This document shows positions 17,898 through 27,167 of a stretch of 64,000 nt of DNA, in pieces; within the stretch, counting starts at the first letter, position 1; each line of letters begins with the position of its first letter. Origin of the DNA: Burkholderia sp. SRS-46 (lineage in GTDB: Bacteria > Pseudomonadota > Gammaproteobacteria > Burkholderiales > Burkholderiaceae). The position numbers were made by a program, and so were the translations under genes. Location of the stretch: the NCBI RefSeq assembly GCF_004343775.1, contig NZ_PTXL01000007.1, forward strand, positions 310,001 through 374,000, read 5' to 3'. Below the pieces are notes generated by a model. It was given only the letters and a program-made list of their open reading frames with translations, searched no databases and was not told the origin of the DNA.

Positions 17898-18390
17898 ATC
17901 TCAAATTACCCTCATTTGAAAATGCCTTGATGAATATCAATGCGGCGGCGCTTTATTCGATGGCGCCGGCAAAAGCAAAGCGCGCTTTTTTAATTTGGTG
18001 CGCGAGTCATATGAATGAAGGCGCGATTATTTATGGATAAGCGCCTCGACCGTAAATGCTTCGCCCGAATATATCAAATGGAAAATCTCATAATCTGGCG
18101 CGAAATAATTCGGATACGGACGATTTTCATTTTCATAGAACTTGTCCTATTGCAGATCGAATAATTCGATCACCGTCTTAATGGCGCCAAATCGCCGGAC
18201 CTCGCGCCCGGCCGGCCGGGCCGCCCGCCGGCTGCCTGCGGGGGCGGCCCCGGCCGGCAGCCGGATTGATGGAAAACCCCTAAAGGAATGACGGGTCCGC
18301 GAAAGGTTGCGGAAGGTTTCACGTCCCTATACTCGTTGCAACGATGCACGAAAGCATCGCGCCAGACCGATAACGACCGGAGACACCCCG
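17898..18390. other. AT-rich intergenic region between regulator and ABC transporter
   Basis: This 490-base gap is clearly richer in A and T (about 17900-18180) than its surroundings and holds no convincing gene. It contains several inverted repeats, including the perfect one at 18155-18171 and a GCGC-flanked T-run near 17978-17993. It should carry the divergent promoters of the response regulator and the importer genes. Confidence 0.6.
18155..18171. promoter_or_regulatory. Perfect inverted repeat, possible operator
   Basis: GATCGAATAATTCGATC has two 8-base arms around one central base. It lies in the AT-rich gap upstream of the LuxR-type regulator, where a dimeric DNA-binding protein could sit. 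Function is inferred from symmetry and position only. Confidence 0.4.
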
Positions 18391-19398
18391 ATGCGACCCA
18401 CCCTGCGCCACCTCGCCGTTGCAGCCAGCCTGACCTGCGCGTTCGCCGCCCATCCCGCCTTGGCGGCCGACGACGGCGGCAAGATCACGATCATGGTCGG
18501 CGGCATCGCGAAGCTGATCTACCTGCCGGCGCGCCTGACGCAGGAGCTCGGCTACTTCAAGGACGAAGGCCTCGACGTCGAGCTGCTGTCGCAGCCGGCC
18601 GGCGTCGACGCCGAGAACGAGCTGCTCGCGGGCGCGGTGCAGGGCGTGGTGGGCTTCTACGATCACACGATCGACCTGCAGAGCAAGGGCAAGGACGTGA
18701 AGGCGATCGCCGTGTTCGGCCAGGTGCCGGGCGAGGTCGAGATGGTGTCGACCAAGGCGGCCGGCTCGCTGAAGTCGATGGCCGACGTGAAGGGCAAGAC
18801 GCTCGGCGTGACGGGCCTCGGCTCGTCGACCAGCTTCCTCACGCAATACCTCGCGCTGCAGCACGGCGTGCCGTCGACGCAATACACGATGCTGCCGGTC
18901 GGCGCCGACGCGAGCTTCATCGCCGCGATCAAGCAGGGCCGGATCGACGCCGGTATGACGACCGAGCCGACCGTGTCCGCGCTCGAGAAGATGGGCGACG
19001 CGAAGGTCCTGGTCGACATGCGCACGCTGGACGGCACGCGCGCCGCGCTGGGCGGCACCTACCCGGCCTCGAGCCTGTACGTGCAGTCGGCGTGGGCCGA
19101 TGGGCACAAGGCGCAGGCGACGAAGCTCGCGCATGCGTTCGCGAAGACGATGCAGTTCATCCACACGCACAGCGCCGAGGAGATCGCCGCGAAGATGCCG
19201 GCCGACTACCAGAAGGACAAGGCGCTGTACGTGTCCGCGCTGAAGGCGTCGCTGCCGATGTTCACCGCCGACGCGAAGATGCCGGCCGACGGCCCGGCGA
19301 CCGTGTTGAAGGTGCTGTCGGCGTTCAACCCGTCGGTGAAGGGCAAGCACATCGACCTCGCGCGGACCTACACCAACGAATTCGTTACCGCGAAGTAA
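18391..19398 (+). CDS. NitT/TauT-type ABC transporter substrate-binding protein
   Basis: A 335-residue periplasmic binding protein with a signal peptide cut after PALA. The fold features of the NMT1/THI5-SsuA family are present: ITIMVGGIAKLIYLPARLTQ, ELGYFKDEGLDVEL, AGAVQGVVGFYDH and LGVTGLGSSTSF. Members bind sulfonates, taurine, nitrate or pyrimidine precursors; the ligand here is unknown. The ATPase and permease genes follow in order, so the three make one importer. The start at 18391 gives a clean signal peptide. Confidence 0.88.
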   Translation: MRPTLRHLAVAASLTCAFAAHPALAADDGGKITIMVGGIAKLIYLPARLTQELGYFKDEGLDVELLSQPAGVDAENELLAGAVQGVVGFYDHTIDLQSKGKDVKAIAVFGQVPGEVEMVSTKAAGSLKSMADVKGKTLGVTGLGSSTSFLTQYLALQHGVPSTQYTMLPVGADASFIAAIKQGRIDAGMTTEPTVSALEKMGDAKVLVDMRTLDGTRAALGGTYPASSLYVQSAWADGHKAQATKLAHAFAKTMQFIHTHSAEEIAAKMPADYQKDKALYVSALKASLPMFTADAKMPADGPATVLKVLSAFNPSVKGKHIDLARTYTNEFVTAK

Positions 19399-19505
19399 GC
19401 GCCGGCGGCGGACGATCCCGCCGCCGCGCTCCCCCGTTCCGGCCCGGCTGACCGGCCCCGGCGCCGTTGCCACCAGCGGCGTCTTCCACACGCAGGACGA
19501 ATGCG

Positions 19506-20303
19506 ATGACCCAGGCAGTTTCACCGAGCACACCGGCGATCGAGTTTCGCAACGTGTCGTGCCGCTTCATCTCGCCGGAAGGCAAGGCAACCATCGCGCT
19601 GCGCGATTTCAGCATGAGCGTCGCGCGCGGCGAATTCATCGCGATCGTCGGGCCCACCGGCTGCGGCAAGTCGACGACGCTCAACATGATCACCGGGCTG
19701 CTCAAGCCCGCGTCCGGCGAAGTGCGCGTGATGGGCCGCCCGGTCGACGGGATCGACCCGCGCATCGGCTTCGTGTTCCAGGCCGACGCGGTGTTCCCGT
19801 GGCGCAACGTGATCGACAACGTCGCGGCAGGCCCCTTGTTTCGCGGCCGCTCGAAGGACGTCGCGTATGCGCAGGCCGAGGAATGGATCCGCAAGGTCGG
19901 CCTCGACAAGTTCGCGAAGCACTACCCGCACCAGCTGTCCGGCGGGATGCGCAAGCGCGTCGCGCTCGCGCAGACCTTCATCAACCAGCCGGAAATCCTG
20001 CTGATGGACGAGCCGTTCTCCGCGCTCGACATGCAGACCCGCACGCTGATGCAGGACGAGCTGCTGCAGCTCTGGTCCGCGAACAAGGGCTCGGTGGTGT
20101 TCGTCACGCACGATCTGGAAGAGGCGATCGCGCTGGCGGACCGCGTATTCGTGCTGACCGCACGCCCCGCGACGCTCAAGCGCGTGTACGAGATCGACCT
20201 GCCGCGCCCGCGCGTCACGTCGGAGATTCGCTATCACCCGCATTTCATCGAGATTTCCAAGGACATCTGGCACGACCTGCGCGAAGAAGTGCAGATCGGC
20301 TGA
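19506..20303 (+). CDS. NitT/TauT-type ABC transporter ATP-binding protein
   Basis: A 265-residue ATPase with Walker A GPTGCGKSTT, Q-loop FVFQADAVFPW, signature LSGGMRKRVALAQ, Walker B ILLMDEPFSALD and H-loop VFVTHDLEEA. It is of the SsuB/TauB/NrtD class and would energise the importer made with the flanking genes. Start at 19506 (MTQAVSPS). It lies 107 bases after the binding-protein gene and 32 before the permease. Confidence 0.93.
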   Translation: MTQAVSPSTPAIEFRNVSCRFISPEGKATIALRDFSMSVARGEFIAIVGPTGCGKSTTLNMITGLLKPASGEVRVMGRPVDGIDPRIGFVFQADAVFPWRNVIDNVAAGPLFRGRSKDVAYAQAEEWIRKVGLDKFAKHYPHQLSGGMRKRVALAQTFINQPEILLMDEPFSALDMQTRTLMQDELLQLWSANKGSVVFVTHDLEEAIALADRVFVLTARPATLKRVYEIDLPRPRVTSEIRYHPHFIEISKDIWHDLREEVQIG

Positions 20304-20335
20304 ACGCAGCAACAGGACAGAGCAAGGACAGGAGC

Positions 20336-21193
20336 ATGACTGACATGACGCTTCCCACTTCCGCCATGAAAGCGGGCACGCTGGAAGACGAACAGCGCGC
20401 CGCGCAAACCCGGCTGCGCCGCCGCCGGCAACTGATCATCGGGCTGCGGATCGCCGTGCTCGTCATCGTGCTGGGCGGCTGGGAACTCGCCGCGCGGCTC
20501 AAATGGATCGATCCGTTCTTCTTCTCGATGCCGTCGCTGATCTACGCGCAGATCGTGGACTGGTTCGTGAACGGCACGTCGCAGGGCCCGTTGCTCACGC
20601 AGGTCTGGGTGACGCTCGAGGAAACCACGATCGGCTTCGTGATCGGCTCGGTGGCCGGCGTGATCTGCGGGATCGTGCTCGGCCGCAACAAGCTGATGGC
20701 CGACGTGTTCGGCCTGTACATCCAGATCGCGAACTCGATTCCGCGGGTCGTGCTCGGCTCGATCTTCGTGATCGCGCTCGGCCTCGGCATGGCGTCGAAG
20801 ATCGCGCTGGCCGTCGTGATGGTGTTCTTCGTGGTGTTCGGCAATGCGTTCCAGGGCGTGCGCGAAGCGGACCGCTACCTGATCGCGAACGCGCAGATCC
20901 TCGGCGCGTCGCGCCGGCAGATCACCACGGCGGTCGTGATTCCGTCGGCGCTCAGCTGGATTCTCGCGAGCCTGCACGTGAGCTTCGGCTTCGCGCTGGT
21001 CGGCGCGGTGGTCGGCGAGTTCCTCGGCTCCAAGCAGGGCATCGGCCTGCTGATCTCCACCGCGCAGGGCGCGTTCAACGCAAGCGGCGTGTTCGCGGCG
21101 ATGATCGTGCTGGCAGTGGTCGCGCTCGCCGCCGACTACCTGCTGACCTGGCTCGAGAAGCGGTTGCTGAAGTGGCGTCCGGCCGCGTTCTGA
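20336..21193 (+). CDS. NitT/TauT-type ABC transporter permease
   Basis: A 285-residue inner membrane permease with about six helices and the EAA loop region EADRYLIANAQILGASRRQI, typical of BPD_transp_1 proteins of the SsuC/TauC class. GGAG stands just before the start at 20336. It completes the importer. The next gene is a sensor kinase 89 bases downstream. Confidence 0.92.
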   Translation: MTDMTLPTSAMKAGTLEDEQRAAQTRLRRRRQLIIGLRIAVLVIVLGGWELAARLKWIDPFFFSMPSLIYAQIVDWFVNGTSQGPLLTQVWVTLEETTIGFVIGSVAGVICGIVLGRNKLMADVFGLYIQIANSIPRVVLGSIFVIALGLGMASKIALAVVMVFFVVFGNAFQGVREADRYLIANAQILGASRRQITTAVVIPSALSWILASLHVSFGFALVGAVVGEFLGSKQGIGLLISTAQGAFNASGVFAAMIVLAVVALAADYLLTWLEKRLLKWRPAAF

Positions 21194-21282
21194 ACGCCGC
21201 ACGATCGAGTTCGACCCCGACCGCGCCTGAGGCCGCCCCGGCCCCGGCGCGGTTCGGCATTGAGAAAAAGGAGCGGGAACGA

Positions 21283-22650
21283 ATGACGCACAGCCTACGC
21301 GGGCGGCTGCTCTGGTGGCTGCTGCTGCCGCTCGCGGCGTTCGTGCTGATCGCGGGCGCGATGTCGTACGACACCGCGCGGCGCACCGCCGACCTCGTGC
21401 AGGACAGCGCGCTCGTCGCGTCCGCGCGCACGATCGGCGAGGACGTCGAATGGCGCAACGGCTACCTGGCGGCCGACGTGCCGCCCGCCGCGCTGGAGAT
21501 TTTCGAATCGCCGTCGCGCGATTCGGTGTTCTACAAGGTGATCGACGGCCACGGCCGGCTGCTCGCGGGCAATCCCGACCTCGACCTGCCCGCGCGGCAC
21601 GGCGTCGAGCCGACGCTGTACCGCACCGCGCTCGACGGCATCGTGCTGCGCGCGGTCGCGTACGACCGCCAGCTGTACAACGAAGGCCAGGTGGAAACGG
21701 TGACGGTCGTGGTGGCGAAGACCACGCGCTCGCGCGGCGCGATGCTCGACACGATCTGGCGGCCGCAGCTCGTGCGGCTGTCGATGATGCTGCTGCTCGC
21801 GGTCGTGCTCGTGTATCTCGGCCTGACCTTCGAGCTGCGGCCGCTGATGAAGCTGAAGGACGACGTGGCCGACCGCGGGCCGATGGAGCTGGAACCGATC
21901 CGCCCCGAGCGGCTGCAGCACGAGCTGCGGCCGATCGTCGACGCGATCAACCAGTGCATCGCGCGGCTGAACACGCACACGGCGACGCAGCGGCGCTTCA
22001 TCGCCGACGCCGCGCACCAGCTGCGCACGCCGATCGCGGTGCTCGACACGCAGATCCAGTACGCGCAGCAGCGCGAACGCGACGATCCGGAACTCACCGC
22101 GATGCTCGACAGCATGCAGCGCAGCAGCCGCAAGATGGCCGACGTGACCGACAAGCTGCTGCTGCTCGCGCACGCGGAGGCGACGCCGTCGACGCTGCTG
22201 ACCCAGCGCGTCGATCTCGCCGCGGTGGTGTCGAGCGTGTTCGAGGAGACGATCGTGCTCGCGCAGCGGCGCAACATCGACCTCGGCGCCGAGCTCGGCG
22301 AGCAGCTCGACGTGACGGGCAGCGCCAGCCTGCTGACCGCGCTCGTGATGAACCTCGTCGACAACGCGGTACGCTATACGCAACCGGGCGGCTGCGTGAC
22401 GGTCGCGGCGCGCCGCGACGGCGACACGGTCGTGCTCGACGTGATCGACGACGGCCCGGGCATTCCGGCGGAGGCGCGCCCGCACGTGTTCAAGCGCTTC
22501 TACCGCGTGTCGAGCGACACCGAAGGCTCGGGCCTCGGCCTCGCGATCGTGCGCGAGATCGCGCAGGCGCATGGCGGGATGGCGTCGCTCGCGCCGGGGC
22601 CCGGCAACCGCGGGGTGGTCGTGACGGTGCGGCTGCCTGCGTATGTTTGA
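21283..22650 (+). CDS. TctE/QseC-like sensor histidine kinase
   Basis: A 455-residue membrane kinase. Two membrane segments (about residues 10-30 and 165-185) flank a periplasmic sensor region of the TctE N-terminal type; then follow the H-box DAAHQLRTPIAV, N-box LVMNLVDNAVRYT, G1 DDGPGIP, F-box FKRFYR and G2 GSGLGLAIV. Its partner regulator follows 12 bases later. Since kinases of this type often sense carboxylates and control neighbouring transporters, it may regulate the upstream importer or downstream porin (inference). Confidence 0.92.
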   Translation: MTHSLRGRLLWWLLLPLAAFVLIAGAMSYDTARRTADLVQDSALVASARTIGEDVEWRNGYLAADVPPAALEIFESPSRDSVFYKVIDGHGRLLAGNPDLDLPARHGVEPTLYRTALDGIVLRAVAYDRQLYNEGQVETVTVVVAKTTRSRGAMLDTIWRPQLVRLSMMLLLAVVLVYLGLTFELRPLMKLKDDVADRGPMELEPIRPERLQHELRPIVDAINQCIARLNTHTATQRRFIADAAHQLRTPIAVLDTQIQYAQQRERDDPELTAMLDSMQRSSRKMADVTDKLLLLAHAEATPSTLLTQRVDLAAVVSSVFEETIVLAQRRNIDLGAELGEQLDVTGSASLLTALVMNLVDNAVRYTQPGGCVTVAARRDGDTVVLDVIDDGPGIPAEARPHVFKRFYRVSSDTEGSGLGLAIVREIAQAHGGMASLAPGPGNRGVVVTVRLPAYV

Positions 22651-22662
22651 AGAGAACGTTTA

Positions 22663-23340
22663 ATGAAACTCCTGCTGGTCGAAGACAACGCCGAACTCGC
22701 ACACTGGATCGTGAACCTGCTGCGCGGCGAGGATTTCGCGGTCGACAGCGTCGGCGACGGCGAAGGCGCCGACGCGGTGCTGAAGACCGAGCACTACGAC
22801 GCGGTGCTGCTCGACATGCGGCTGCCCGGCATCAGCGGCAAGGAGGTGCTCGCGCGCCTGCGGCGCCGCAACGACAACGTGCCGGTGCTGATGCTGACCG
22901 CGCACGGCTCGGTCGACGACAAGGTCGACTGCTTCGGCGCGGGCGCCGACGATTACGTGGTGAAGCCGTTCGAGTCGCGCGAGCTGGTCGCGCGGATCCG
23001 CGCGCTGATCCGCCGCCAGGCGGGCGTCGGCGCGACCCAGCTGGTGTGCGGCGACCTCGTCTACGCGTTCGGCACGCGCGAATTCCGCTGCCACGACGTG
23101 CCGCTCGCGCTGCGCCGCCGCGAGCACGCGATCCTCGAGACGCTGATGCTGCAGCAGAACAAGACCGTGTCGAAGGCACGGCTGATGGACAGCGTGTTCG
23201 CGCTCGACGACGAGCCGAGCGCGGACGCGATCGACATCTACATCCACCGGCTGCGCAAGCACCTCGCGCTCAGCACGGCCGAGATCATCACGCTGCGCGG
23301 GCTCGGCTACATCCTGCGCGCGAAGACTGCGCAGGGCTGA
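22663..23340 (+). CDS. OmpR-family response regulator (TctD-like)
   Basis: A 225-residue regulator. The receiver domain has acidic residues in LVEDNAEL, phosphoacceptor Asp51 (VLLDMRLPG), Thr in LMLTAHGS and Lys in YVVKPFES; the C-terminal winged helix includes LALRRREHAILETLM and SADAIDIYIHRLRKHL. It pairs with the kinase 12 bases upstream. Confidence 0.94.
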   Translation: MKLLLVEDNAELAHWIVNLLRGEDFAVDSVGDGEGADAVLKTEHYDAVLLDMRLPGISGKEVLARLRRRNDNVPVLMLTAHGSVDDKVDCFGAGADDYVVKPFESRELVARIRALIRRQAGVGATQLVCGDLVYAFGTREFRCHDVPLALRRREHAILETLMLQQNKTVSKARLMDSVFALDDEPSADAIDIYIHRLRKHLALSTAEIITLRGLGYILRAKTAQG

Positions 23341-23692
23341 CGCCGCGCCCCCCCGGCCTGCCGCCTGGGCGGCAGCGCGTGCGTGCGCCCGTGCGTTTTC
23401 GCCGGCCGCCCGCTCCCACTGTTGTATTCACGCACACGCGGCAGGCTTGCGCGGGTGGCGCGAATCCCCCGCTCTGCCCCGTCCACACGGCCTCGGGCGC
23501 CCTTCAAGCCAATGTGATCGCAGTCGTTCGGTGTTTTCACCGATCCGATCCGCCACCTCGCGAAAGCGGCGCGAAGGATTGCACACCCTACGATGCTAGG
23601 CGTCGGTCATCTCGCAGGGGCCGGCAGGACACGGCATACATTACGTACTGCCAACAAGCGAATTTCAATGCGGCAGCTCGGAGGAGACGATC
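23341..23692. other. Intergenic region before porin
   Basis: No gene seen. A short GC hairpin (CTGCCGCC at 23358-23365 with GGCGGCAG at 23368-23375) follows the regulator gene but lacks a T-run. The rest should hold the porin promoter and leader; GGAGGAG precedes the porin start. Confidence 0.5.
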
Positions 23693-24820
23693 TTGAAACG
23701 AAAATACCTGGCCCTTTCCATCGCGGCGGGGCTCTGCGCCGCGACCCAGGCGCACGCGCAGTCGAGCGTGCAGCTCTATGGCCTGATGGACCTGAGCTTT
23801 CCCACCTACCGCACGCACGCCGACGCCAACGGCAAGCACGTGATCGGCATGGGCAACGACGGCGAGCCGTGGTTCAGCGGCAGCCGCTGGGGCCTGCGCG
23901 GCGCCGAGGACATCGGCGGCGGCACCAAGGTGATCTTCCGGCTCGAAAGCGAATTCGTGGTCGCCAACGGCCAGATGGAAGACGAAGGCCAGATCTTCGA
24001 CCGCGATGCGTGGGTCGGGATTCAGGACGACCGCTTCGGCAAGCTGACGGCCGGCTTCCAGAACTCGATCGCGCGCGATGCAGCGGCCATCTACGGCGAC
24101 GCCTACGGCACCGCGCAGCTGACCACCGAGGAAGGCGGCTGGACCAACTCGAACAACTTCAAGCAGATGATCTTCTACGCGGCCGGCCCGACCGGCACGC
24201 GCTACAACAACGGCCTCGCGTGGAAGAAACTGTTCAGCAACGGCATCTTCGCCAGCGCCGGCTACCAGTTCAGCAACTCGACCAGCTTCGCGACCGGCTC
24301 CGCGTACCAGGTCGCGCTCGGCTACAACGGCGGGCCGTTCAACGTGTCGGGCTTCTACAGCCACGTGAACCACAACGGCTTCAGGAACCAGACGTTCTCG
24401 GCGGGCGGCAACTACACGTTCAGCATCGTGCGCCTGAATGCCGGCTACTTCCGCTACAACGGCGACCAGGGCGCGCTCGGCCAGCGTCACGACAATGCGT
24501 GGACCGTGTCGATGAAGATCGCGCCGCAGGGCCCGCTCGACTACGAGCTCGGCTACCAGCAGATGCGCATCAAGAACGCCGCGTACAACGCGGACGGCTT
24601 CACGCCGAACGCGAACCTCGGCGCGTTCAGCCTGACCAACGGCGTCGGCAACGGCTTCAAGGAAACGCTCTACGGCTCGATCTTCTATCACCTGAGCAAG
24701 CGCACCGAGGTCTACCTGGCCGGCGACTACATGAAGCTGCACGGCGGCTACAAGGTGTCGTCGACGTTCGGCTCGAACAACCAGCTCGAGCTGACCACCG
24801 GCATCCGCACTCGCTTCTGA
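23693..24820 (+). CDS. Burkholderia-type OmpC-like porin
   Basis: A 375-residue outer membrane porin with a signal peptide ending QAHAQ and the beta-proteobacterial Gram-negative porin features SSVQLYGLMDLSF, SRWGLRGAEDIGGG, AWVGIQDDRFGKLTAG, and a C-terminal phenylalanine (GIRTRF). The reading frame begins with TTG preceded by GGAGGAG; the ATG 25 bases upstream is out of frame, so TTG is the likely true start. It would form a trimeric general or specific channel. It lies downstream of the importer and two-component genes and ends in a strong terminator. Confidence 0.93.
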   Translation: MKRKYLALSIAAGLCAATQAHAQSSVQLYGLMDLSFPTYRTHADANGKHVIGMGNDGEPWFSGSRWGLRGAEDIGGGTKVIFRLESEFVVANGQMEDEGQIFDRDAWVGIQDDRFGKLTAGFQNSIARDAAAIYGDAYGTAQLTTEEGGWTNSNNFKQMIFYAAGPTGTRYNNGLAWKKLFSNGIFASAGYQFSNSTSFATGSAYQVALGYNGGPFNVSGFYSHVNHNGFRNQTFSAGGNYTFSIVRLNAGYFRYNGDQGALGQRHDNAWTVSMKIAPQGPLDYELGYQQMRIKNAAYNADGFTPNANLGAFSLTNGVGNGFKETLYGSIFYHLSKRTEVYLAGDYMKLHGGYKVSSTFGSNNQLELTTGIRTRF

Positions 24821-24868
24821 CCCCGCGCGGGCATCCGCCCGCGTGTCTCGTTCCCGATTCTCCATGCT

Positions 24869-24907
24869 GGGCACGTCGGCGCACCGCGCCGTCCGTGCCC
24901 TTTTTTT
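24869..24907 (+). terminator. Rho-independent terminator after porin
   Basis: GGGCACG (24869-24875) pairs with CGTGCCC (24894-24900), with an inner CGGCGC/GCGCCG stem, followed by seven T residues. Confidence 0.85.
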
Positions 24908-25032
24908 ATGGCGCCCGATCGGCCCGTCGGGCCGTTCGCTGCGACAACCGGCCCGAAACCGCGCGGCGCCCGCCCGGCGGGCGATCCGGCCCGATCGGGC
25001 GATTTGCGGCCCGGTTCGGCGCGACTCGGCGC

Positions 25033-25061
25033 TTGACCTGCGCCGACCGACTCGCTAGCGT
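25033..25061 (+). promoter_or_regulatory. Possible sigma-70 promoter of the type III R-M genes
   Basis: TTGACC and TAGCGT are separated by 17 bases, 100 bases before the methyltransferase start, in the otherwise featureless GC-rich gap 24908-25160. The -10 match is weak, so this is tentative. Confidence 0.4.
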
Positions 25062-25160
25062 TTCGGGTTCGCCCGCGGCGGCCCCCTCCCCGGCCGCCGG
25101 CGCCGCGACAGCGCCCGACGCCCGGGCGCGGCGCGGACGGGCCCAGGATGGAAAAGGACG

Positions 25161-27167
25161 ATGCAGAAACTCGATGCGGCCAGCCCGCAGGCGATGTCGA
25201 CGGATTTCACCGCCGACAACGTCGCGCGCCTGAAGGCGCTGTTCCCCGAACTCGTGACCGAAGGCCCTGACGGCGCGTCGGTCGACGTCGACGCGCTGAA
25301 GGCGCTGGTCGGCGATCGCACGGTCGGCGACGCCGACGAAAAATACGGCTTCCACTGGCACGGCAAGCGCCGCGCGCGGCAGGCCGCGCTCACGCCGTCC
25401 ACCGGCACGCTGCGGCCCTGCCCGGCCGACAGCGTCGCGTGGGACGACACCCGCCATCTCGTGATCGAGGGCGACAACCTCGACGTGATGAAGCTGCTGC
25501 ACAAGAGCTACGCGGGCAAGGTCAAGCTGGTCTACATCGATCCGCCGTACAACACCGGCAGCGATTTCGTCTACCCGGACGACTTCAGCGACAGCCTGCG
25601 CCACTACCTGGCCGTCACGGGCCAGACCGAAGGCGGCGTGAAGCGCAGCACCAACACCGAGGCGAACGGCCGGTTCCACACCGACTGGCTGAACATGATG
25701 TACCCGCGGCTGAAGCTCGCGCACGCGCTGCTGTCCGACGCCGGCGTGATCGCCGTGCACATCGACGAGCACGAGGTGCACGCGCTGGTGCTGATGCTGC
25801 GCGAGATCTTCGGCGAGGAGAACGAGCTCGGTGTGGCCGTGTGGGACAAGCGCAACCCGAAGGGCGACGCGCGCGGCGTCGCGTACCAGCACGAATCGCT
25901 CGTGCTGTTCGCGCGCAACGCGGAGGCGCTGCATGAAGCGACGCCGCTGAAGCGGCCGAAGCGCAACGCGCAGCGCATGCTCGACGCCGCGTACGACCTC
26001 GTGCGCCGCAGCGGCACCGCCACCGACGCCGCGCAGGCGTACCGCGCATGGGTCAGGACGCAGACCGGCCTGTCCGGCGGCGAGCTGATGTACGACCGGC
26101 TGTCGGCCGACGGGCGCGTGTACCGCCTCGTGTCGATGGCGTGGCCGAACAAGAAGAAGGCGCCGGACGAATACTTCGTGCCGCTCGTGCACCCGGTTAC
26201 GGGCAAACCGTGCGCGATGCCGGAGCGCGGCTGGCGCAACCCGCCCGCGACGATGCAGGCGCTGCTCGAGCGCGGCCTGATCGAATTCGGCGCGGACGAG
26301 ACCACGCAGCCGCAGCGGATCTACTACCTCGACGAGAACATGTACGAGAACGTGCCGTCGGTGCTGCCGTTCGCGGGCTCCGACGACGCGCTGCTGAAGG
26401 CGCTCGGCGTGCCGTTCGAGCAGCCGAAGCCGGTCGACTTCGCGTCGGCCGTGATCGGCTGGTGCACGCGCGGCGACGACATCGTCGTCGACTGCTTCGC
26501 GGGCTCCGGCTCCACCGGCCACGCGGTGATGCAGCTCAACGCGACCGATGGCGGCGCACGCCGCTACGTGCTGGTGCAGCTGCCCGAGCCGCTCGACCGG
26601 CACGACAAGACGCAGCAGGCCGCGGCCGACTTCTGCGCGAAGCTGAAGAAGCCCGCGACGCTCGCCGAGCTGACCAAGGAGCGCCTGCGCCGCGCCGCGC
26701 AGCAGGTCGCGCGCGACTACCCCGAAAGCTATGGCGACCTCGGTTTCCGCGTGTACCGGCTCGACACGACCAACGTGATCGAGTGGGATCCGCGCCGCGA
26801 CGATTTCGACCATGCCCTCTTCGCCTCCGTCGAGCACGTGAAGACCGGCCGCAGCGACGACGACCTGCTCGCCGAGCTGACGCTGAAGCTCGGCCTCGAC
26901 CTGTGCACGCCGGTCACGCATCACGCGGTGGCCGGCAAGACGGTGCACCTGATCGGCCAGACGGTGGTCGCGTGCTTCGACGCGCGCGTCACGCGCGACG
27001 ACGCCGAGCCGCTCGCCGAAGGAATCGTCGCGCTGCTCGACGCGCACGGCACGACGCGCGACGTCACCTGCCTGTTCCGCGACAGCGGCTTCGCCGACGA
27101 CGTCGCGAAGCTCAATCTCGCCGCGCTGCTCGAGCAGCACGGCGTGAAGCGCGTGCGGAGCCTGTGA
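25161..27167 (+). CDS. Type III restriction-modification methyltransferase (Mod)
   Basis: A 668-residue site-specific DNA methyltransferase. Motif IV is DPPYNTGSDF (about residue 130) and the SAM-binding motif I lies later as DCFAGSGSTGH (about residue 445), the beta-class order typical of type III Mod N6-adenine enzymes. Between them lies a long region that should hold target recognition. Mod gives sequence recognition to the complex and methylates one strand. Its TGA overlaps the ATG of the Res gene. GGA-rich spacing (AAAAGGACG) precedes the start. Confidence 0.92.
   Translation: MQKLDAASPQAMSTDFTADNVARLKALFPELVTEGPDGASVDVDALKALVGDRTVGDADEKYGFHWHGKRRARQAALTPSTGTLRPCPADSVAWDDTRHLVIEGDNLDVMKLLHKSYAGKVKLVYIDPPYNTGSDFVYPDDFSDSLRHYLAVTGQTEGGVKRSTNTEANGRFHTDWLNMMYPRLKLAHALLSDAGVIAVHIDEHEVHALVLMLREIFGEENELGVAVWDKRNPKGDARGVAYQHESLVLFARNAEALHEATPLKRPKRNAQRMLDAAYDLVRRSGTATDAAQAYRAWVRTQTGLSGGELMYDRLSADGRVYRLVSMAWPNKKKAPDEYFVPLVHPVTGKPCAMPERGWRNPPATMQALLERGLIEFGADETTQPQRIYYLDENMYENVPSVLPFAGSDDALLKALGVPFEQPKPVDFASAVIGWCTRGDDIVVDCFAGSGSTGHAVMQLNATDGGARRYVLVQLPEPLDRHDKTQQAAADFCAKLKKPATLAELTKERLRRAAQQVARDYPESYGDLGFRVYRLDTTNVIEWDPRRDDFDHALFASVEHVKTGRSDDDLLAELTLKLGLDLCTPVTHHAVAGKTVHLIGQTVVACFDARVTRDDAEPLAEGIVALLDAHGTTRDVTCLFRDSGFADDVAKLNLAALLEQHGVKRVRSL

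Noticed and set aside
24908..25160. A gene in the GC-rich gap before the type III methyltransferase
   Set aside because: The frames are extensions of shadows; the gap shows a terminator, simple GC-rich sequence and a possible promoter only.
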